NCBI RefSeq assembly: GCF_000380245.2 | Contig: NZ_HG428741.1 | Location: 159,642 to 223,641 of the forward strand | Direction: 5' to 3' | Source of the DNA: Bacillus massiliigorillae | GTDB taxonomy: Bacteria; Bacillota; Bacilli; Bacillales; DSM-1321 | DNA: 64,000 bases | Part shown: positions 60,943 through 64,000 of the stretch, in pieces | How positions within the stretch are numbered: position 1 is the first letter of the stretch | Layout: each line of letters starts with the position of its first letter | Notes under the pieces: model-generated | The model's input: the letters and a program-made list of their open reading frames with translations, nothing else | Database searches by the model: none | What the model was told of the DNA's origin: nothing | Translations under genes and position numbers: made by a program

Positions 60943-61887
60943 TTATTTCTTCAACAATTTCTTCGCCTTATCAGTATTTGCGAAATGCATCTTCGTAAAG
61001 GATTGTAAGCTTTCCATCCCTTTTTCTTTTATTAGTCTAGCGGCGGCAACATCAACATGGGGTCCTGCTCCTTTAGGAATGGTAAAGCCGGCTTCTTTAC
61101 TTAGTGCTTCGAATTTTTTGACGAAGGCAGCCCTCGCTAGAATGGAAGCGGCAGCAACGCTAACATGAACGCTTTCGGCTCCAGTACTTAAATAAATTTT
61201 CTTCGCTTGAAACTGCTCTTGATCTTTTAAATAACCGAAGAATACATCTGGTTTTGCGAACTGATCGACGAGTACTGCCTCAGCTTCTGTCGGCTTAATT
61301 TTTTCGATTAATTTCTTGAGCGCTAGATTATGTAAATATGCTTTAATCTTGCCTTGCGACATACCTTTTGCTTGTAAGGTATTGTACTTCACGTTATCTA
61401 GGACAAGTAGGGAAAAAGGAACAGCATGCTTTAATTGTGATGCGATTTGAAGGATTTCAGGATCCTTAATATTCTTTGAATCTCTTACACCTAATTCTTT
61501 CAACAGTGGGATGGAGGCTTTATCAGCATATACAGCAGCGACAGTAATTGGACCAAAGTAGTCGCCTGTTCCAACTTCATCGGAGCCAATGATGCTCATT
61601 TCGCCGATATTGCTAGGTGGAGTATAAGCATGATTTTTCACTGAGCTTTTTTTAGTAGCTGTAGTTGGCTTTGGTGTGCTAGCTTTAGAACTCCAGAGTC
61701 CTGCTTCTTTCTCTGCATTAGCTCCTTGAAACAGCACTTTCCCAGATTTGTAAGCTGTTATATTGCAACGATCAACTTTTGCAGCGAAAACACCACCTGG
61801 TGGAACAGTAGGTGAAATTTTGGCTTGGTAATGAGCTTTTAATTCGGAAATGGAAGAAAGAGTCATTTGTAAAACGACGTTTGCCAT
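60943..61887 (-). CDS. rnhC: Ribonuclease HIII
   Basis: RNase HIII removes RNA from RNA-DNA hybrids such as R-loops and primers. The 314-residue protein has the typical N-terminal TBP-like domain (about 1-80) and then the catalytic core with SDEVGTGDYFGPITVAAVY (Asp-Glu pair near 98-99), GVRDSKNIKD, LVDQFAKPD and SVAAASILARA. The DEDD-type catalytic set with the initial Asp-Glu fits HIII rather than HII. It is read opposite to zapA-cvpA, as in other Bacillus. Confidence 0.96.
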   Translation of the reverse strand: MANVVLQMTLSSISELKAHYQAKISPTVPPGGVFAAKVDRCNITAYKSGKVLFQGANAEKEAGLWSSKASTPKPTTATKKSSVKNHAYTPPSNIGEMSIIGSDEVGTGDYFGPITVAAVYADKASIPLLKELGVRDSKNIKDPEILQIASQLKHAVPFSLLVLDNVKYNTLQAKGMSQGKIKAYLHNLALKKLIEKIKPTEAEAVLVDQFAKPDVFFGYLKDQEQFQAKKIYLSTGAESVHVSVAAASILARAAFVKKFEALSKEAGFTIPKGAGPHVDVAAARLIKEKGMESLQSFTKMHFANTDKAKKLLKK

Positions 61888-62110
61888 TAGTTAGTCTCCT
61901 TTGTACATGTATTATATTTTTAATTAAAACTTAATATCTTTGAATAATTTCTGTAATGAAAAATGCAGTTAATGATGAGTATAGCTCTTTATAATCAATA
62001 TATCTAGTCGGTCTGTTACAGCCTCGTTAAAGTTATGTTTTTTTCTTTCAAGGTTCAGATGTTCATGGTATTATAGAGATTAGGATTCTTTGGAAGTGGG
62101 GGGTATGATT

Positions 62111-62371
62111 TTGTCAGACAATAATAAAAATAAAATAACAGTTGATATATATGGCCAGCAATATACCATTGTCGGCACGGAATCTTCCAGCCATATTCGA
62201 CTAGTTGCCTCTCTCGTTGATGATAAGATGCGTGAAATTAGTGAGAAGAATCCGTATCTCGATGTTAGTAAACTAGCAGTTCTTACAGCGGTGAATGCTA
62301 TACATGATTATCTTAAAGTGAAAGAGCAATTACAAGACATTCAAAGAGAACAAAAGAACGAAAAGGATTGA
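62111..62371 (+). CDS. zapA: Cell division protein ZapA
   Basis: ZapA bundles FtsZ filaments at the division site. The family N-terminus (short charged run, then ITVDIYGQQYTIVG) and the C-terminal coiled-coil helix (about 55-86, HDYLKVKEQLQDIQREQK) are clear. In-frame starts exist at 62090 and 62105, but TTG 62111 has correct spacing from GGGGGG and gives 86 residues, close to B. subtilis ZapA (85). It ends overlapping the upstream part of the cvpA frame, so the pair is one operon with polX after it. Confidence 0.92.
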   Translation: MSDNNKNKITVDIYGQQYTIVGTESSSHIRLVASLVDDKMREISEKNPYLDVSKLAVLTAVNAIHDYLKVKEQLQDIQREQKNEKD

Positions 62372-62376
62372 ACACG

Positions 62377-62919
62377 ATGCTTGACATAATAATTTTGGCC
62401 GTCTTTTTAATCGGTCTTACTGTCGGATTAAGAAGAGGCTTTATTCTCCAATTAATACATATGACAGGCTTTATAGTTGCATTTATTGTCGCTGTTATTT
62501 TTTACGACGACCTTGCTCCAAAGCTAGAATTGTGGATACCATTCCCATCAGTAGCTGATACATCATCTATTACGATGTTATTTGATAAAGTAGGTATTGA
62601 TCAAGCATACTACAATGCGATAGCTTTTATTATTATCTTCTTTGTGGTGAAGATCGCTTGGCAGATTCTTGGGTCGATGTTTGATTTCTTGGCTTCATTT
62701 CCAATTCTTAAAACATTAAACAGATGGGGTGGAGGAATTCTTGGGTTCCTTGAAACGTATCTTATCATGTTTATTCTTTTATACCTAGCTGCATTATTAC
62801 CAGTGCAGAACATTCAAGATGGTATTCAAGGGTCGTTTTTTGCGGAAATGATGATTAAGTATACTCCGATATTATCAGATCAAATTAAAGATCTTTGGTT
62901 TTCATATATTTCAGCATAG
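62377..62919 (+). CDS. CvpA-family membrane protein (YshB)
   Basis: This 180-residue protein has four hydrophobic helices: about 2-20, 26-46, 77-97 and 110-140. The CvpA signature GLRRGFILQLIHMTGFIVAF lies near residues 18-37. CvpA proteins are linked to colicin V export in E. coli, but their general role is unknown. TTG 62368 is in frame, but ATG 62377 behind AAAGGA gives the family N-terminus MLDIIIL. It follows zapA directly, matching the yshA-yshB-polX order of B. subtilis. Confidence 0.9.
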   Translation: MLDIIILAVFLIGLTVGLRRGFILQLIHMTGFIVAFIVAVIFYDDLAPKLELWIPFPSVADTSSITMLFDKVGIDQAYYNAIAFIIIFFVVKIAWQILGSMFDFLASFPILKTLNRWGGGILGFLETYLIMFILLYLAALLPVQNIQDGIQGSFFAEMMIKYTPILSDQIKDLWFSYISA

Positions 62920-62974
62920 AGCTGATCCAAAAGGGTTAGAACAATGATTTAACTCTTTTGGACCAGCTTTTTTT
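62920..62974 (+). terminator. zapA-cvpA terminator
   Basis: AGCTGATCCAAAAGGGTTA pairs with TTAACTCTTTTGGACCAGCT (one or two mismatches) and is followed by TTTTTTT. Confidence 0.9.
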
Positions 62975-63063
62975 ATTGTGATTTATTTTCAGTGAATGTA
63001 TCTTTATAATGAAAAATGTAAATAGTTTATGAAATAGTAATCCATTGAGTAGGGTGATTATAG

Positions 63064-64000
63064 ATGACAATGAATAAGAAGGATATTATTAAATTGCTTG
63101 AGCAAATAGCTCTGTACATGGAATTGAAGGGAGAAAATCCTTTTAAGATTTCAGCATTTCGAAAAGCGGCTGCAAGTCTTGAAAATGATCAGCGAAGCTT
63201 GAAAGAAATTGATGATTTTACAACAATGTCTGGTATTGGTAAAGGAACAGCGGCTGTTATTCAAGAATACATAACAACTGGTCAATCAGAAACATTACAA
63301 CAACTGCAAGCGGAAGTACCAGAGGGATTAGTACCATTATTGCAAATTGCAGGTCTTGGCGGCAAAAAAATTGCAAAGCTTTATAAGGAGCTTGGAATTA
63401 CGAACCGCGAAGAATTAATGAAAGCATGTGAAGAGAAAAAAGTGAGTGCTCTTGCGGGCTTTGGAGCTAAGTCAGAAGAGAAAATACTTGTCGCACTTAA
63501 AGAGCAAGGATCTGGACCAGAAAGATTACCGCTTTCTTTTGTTATGCCCATTGCTAGTGAAATTGAAGCTTTTTTAGCTACAATTCCTGAAGCCGTTCGA
63601 TATTCTAGAGCTGGTAGTCTGCGTAGAATGAGAGAAACAGTGAAGGATTTAGACTTTATTATTGCTACGAATGAACCAAATCAAGTAAGAGAGAAACTTT
63701 TAAGCATCTCAAACGTAAAGAATATTATCGCAGCTGGAGATACAAAAGTATCTGTAACTCTCCAATATCAATATGATGTTTCAGTTGACTTTCGTTTAGT
63801 GAAGCCAGAAGAGTTTATTACAACACTCCATCATTTTACTGGCTCTAAAGATCATAATGTACGAATGAGACAATTGGCTAAAGAACGTGGTGAAAAGATT
63901 AGTGAGTATGGTGTTGAAAATGTAGAGACGGGTGAGATACAAACGTTTGAAAGTGAAGAAGCATTTTTCAAACATTTTGGTGTGCCTTTCATCCCACCAG
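63064..64000 (+). CDS. polX: DNA polymerase X family (PolX), 3' part outside the window
   Basis: This repair polymerase continues beyond the window; 312 residues are visible with no stop. It starts MTMNKKDIIKLLEQIALYMELKG, has the 8-kDa-like domain with helix-hairpin-helix MSGIGKGTAAVIQEY (about 58-72) and a second HhH, IAGLGGKKIAKLY (about 97-109). The nucleotidyltransferase palm has GSLRRMRETVKDLDFII with the DxD metal ligands (about 195). A PHP phosphoesterase domain is expected in the missing part. ATG 63064 follows AGGGTGA; ATG 63070 is a possible alternative. Confidence 0.94.
   Translation, partial: MTMNKKDIIKLLEQIALYMELKGENPFKISAFRKAAASLENDQRSLKEIDDFTTMSGIGKGTAAVIQEYITTGQSETLQQLQAEVPEGLVPLLQIAGLGGKKIAKLYKELGITNREELMKACEEKKVSALAGFGAKSEEKILVALKEQGSGPERLPLSFVMPIASEIEAFLATIPEAVRYSRAGSLRRMRETVKDLDFIIATNEPNQVREKLLSISNVKNIIAAGDTKVSVTLQYQYDVSVDFRLVKPEEFITTLHHFTGSKDHNVRMRQLAKERGEKISEYGVENVETGEIQTFESEEAFFKHFGVPFIPP

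Noticed and set aside
1..64000. CRISPR arrays, prophage genes, toxin-antitoxin pairs, defence islands, tRNA or rRNA genes
   Set aside because: I read for repeated spacers, phage structural genes, paired small genes and cloverleaf signatures and found none that I could support.

Overview
The window is chromosomal DNA from a low-GC, spore-forming Bacillus. Gene content and order follow the B. subtilis ytkL-ytoI-nrnA-ytrIH-dnaE-ytsJ-accDA-pfkA-pyk-citZ-icd-mdh-phoPR-polA-mutM-ytaF-coaE-gapB-nrdR-dnaB-dnaI-ytxC-thrS-infC-rpmI-rplT-ysdC-sspI-ysgA-pheST-rnhC-zapA-cvpA-polX series almost exactly. Protein lengths and extra genes (a GntR regulator between ytsJ and accD, class III aminotransferases, dispersed intergenic repeats) suggest the B. 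cereus group or a close outlier of it. I infer this from recalled gene order, not from a search. There is no prophage, transposase, CRISPR array, rRNA or tRNA gene.

Layout. 1-7.4 kb: a universal stress protein, a 44-residue unknown protein, an M24 peptidase, ytkL, an unknown two-helix membrane protein, ytoI, ytpI and nrnA. An island of paired repeats around a long inverted repeat follows, then the sporulation pair ytrH-ytrI. 7.7-18.3 kb: dnaE, malic enzyme, a GntR regulator, accD-accA, pfkA and pyk, that is replication, malonyl-CoA synthesis and lower glycolysis. 18.4-25.6 kb: fxsA, ytvI, ytwI, the TCA genes citZ-icd-mdh and a MaoC-fold protein. 25.9-38.1 kb: phoP-phoR, a probable Pho-controlled short RNA, polA-mutM-ytaF-coaE, gapB and nrdR-dnaB-dnaI. 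38.3-45.3 kb: ytxC, a threonine T-box with thrS, infC-rpmI-rplT with an L20-type leader and an AUU start, ysdA, a degenerate dUTPase-like protein and ysdC.

45.4-51.5 kb is an accessory amine or amino-acid module. A permease and an omega-aminotransferase are divergent from a 942-residue MalT/SARP-like activator, and the shared intergenic region carries direct repeats in an 11/22-bp register. 51.7-56.7 kb holds sspI, ysgA and a phenylalanine T-box with pheS-pheT. 56.8-60.7 kb is a second accessory module: a dicarboxylate/amino-acid symporter divergent from a GSA-aminomutase-like aminotransferase and an RpiR regulator. The intergenic region between them holds a very symmetric set of palindromes. 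60.9-64.0 kb: rnhC, zapA, cvpA and the start of polX, which runs off the window.

The most interesting signals are regulatory. They are (i) four 11-bp-phased Pho-box repeats and a perfect -10 just after phoR, driving a roughly 64-nt terminated RNA; (ii) the SARP-style operator at 48.5 kb; (iii) the operator array at 58.1-58.25 kb; (iv) a hairpin that hides the ytaF ribosome binding site; and (v) exact CcpN-type sites at gapB.
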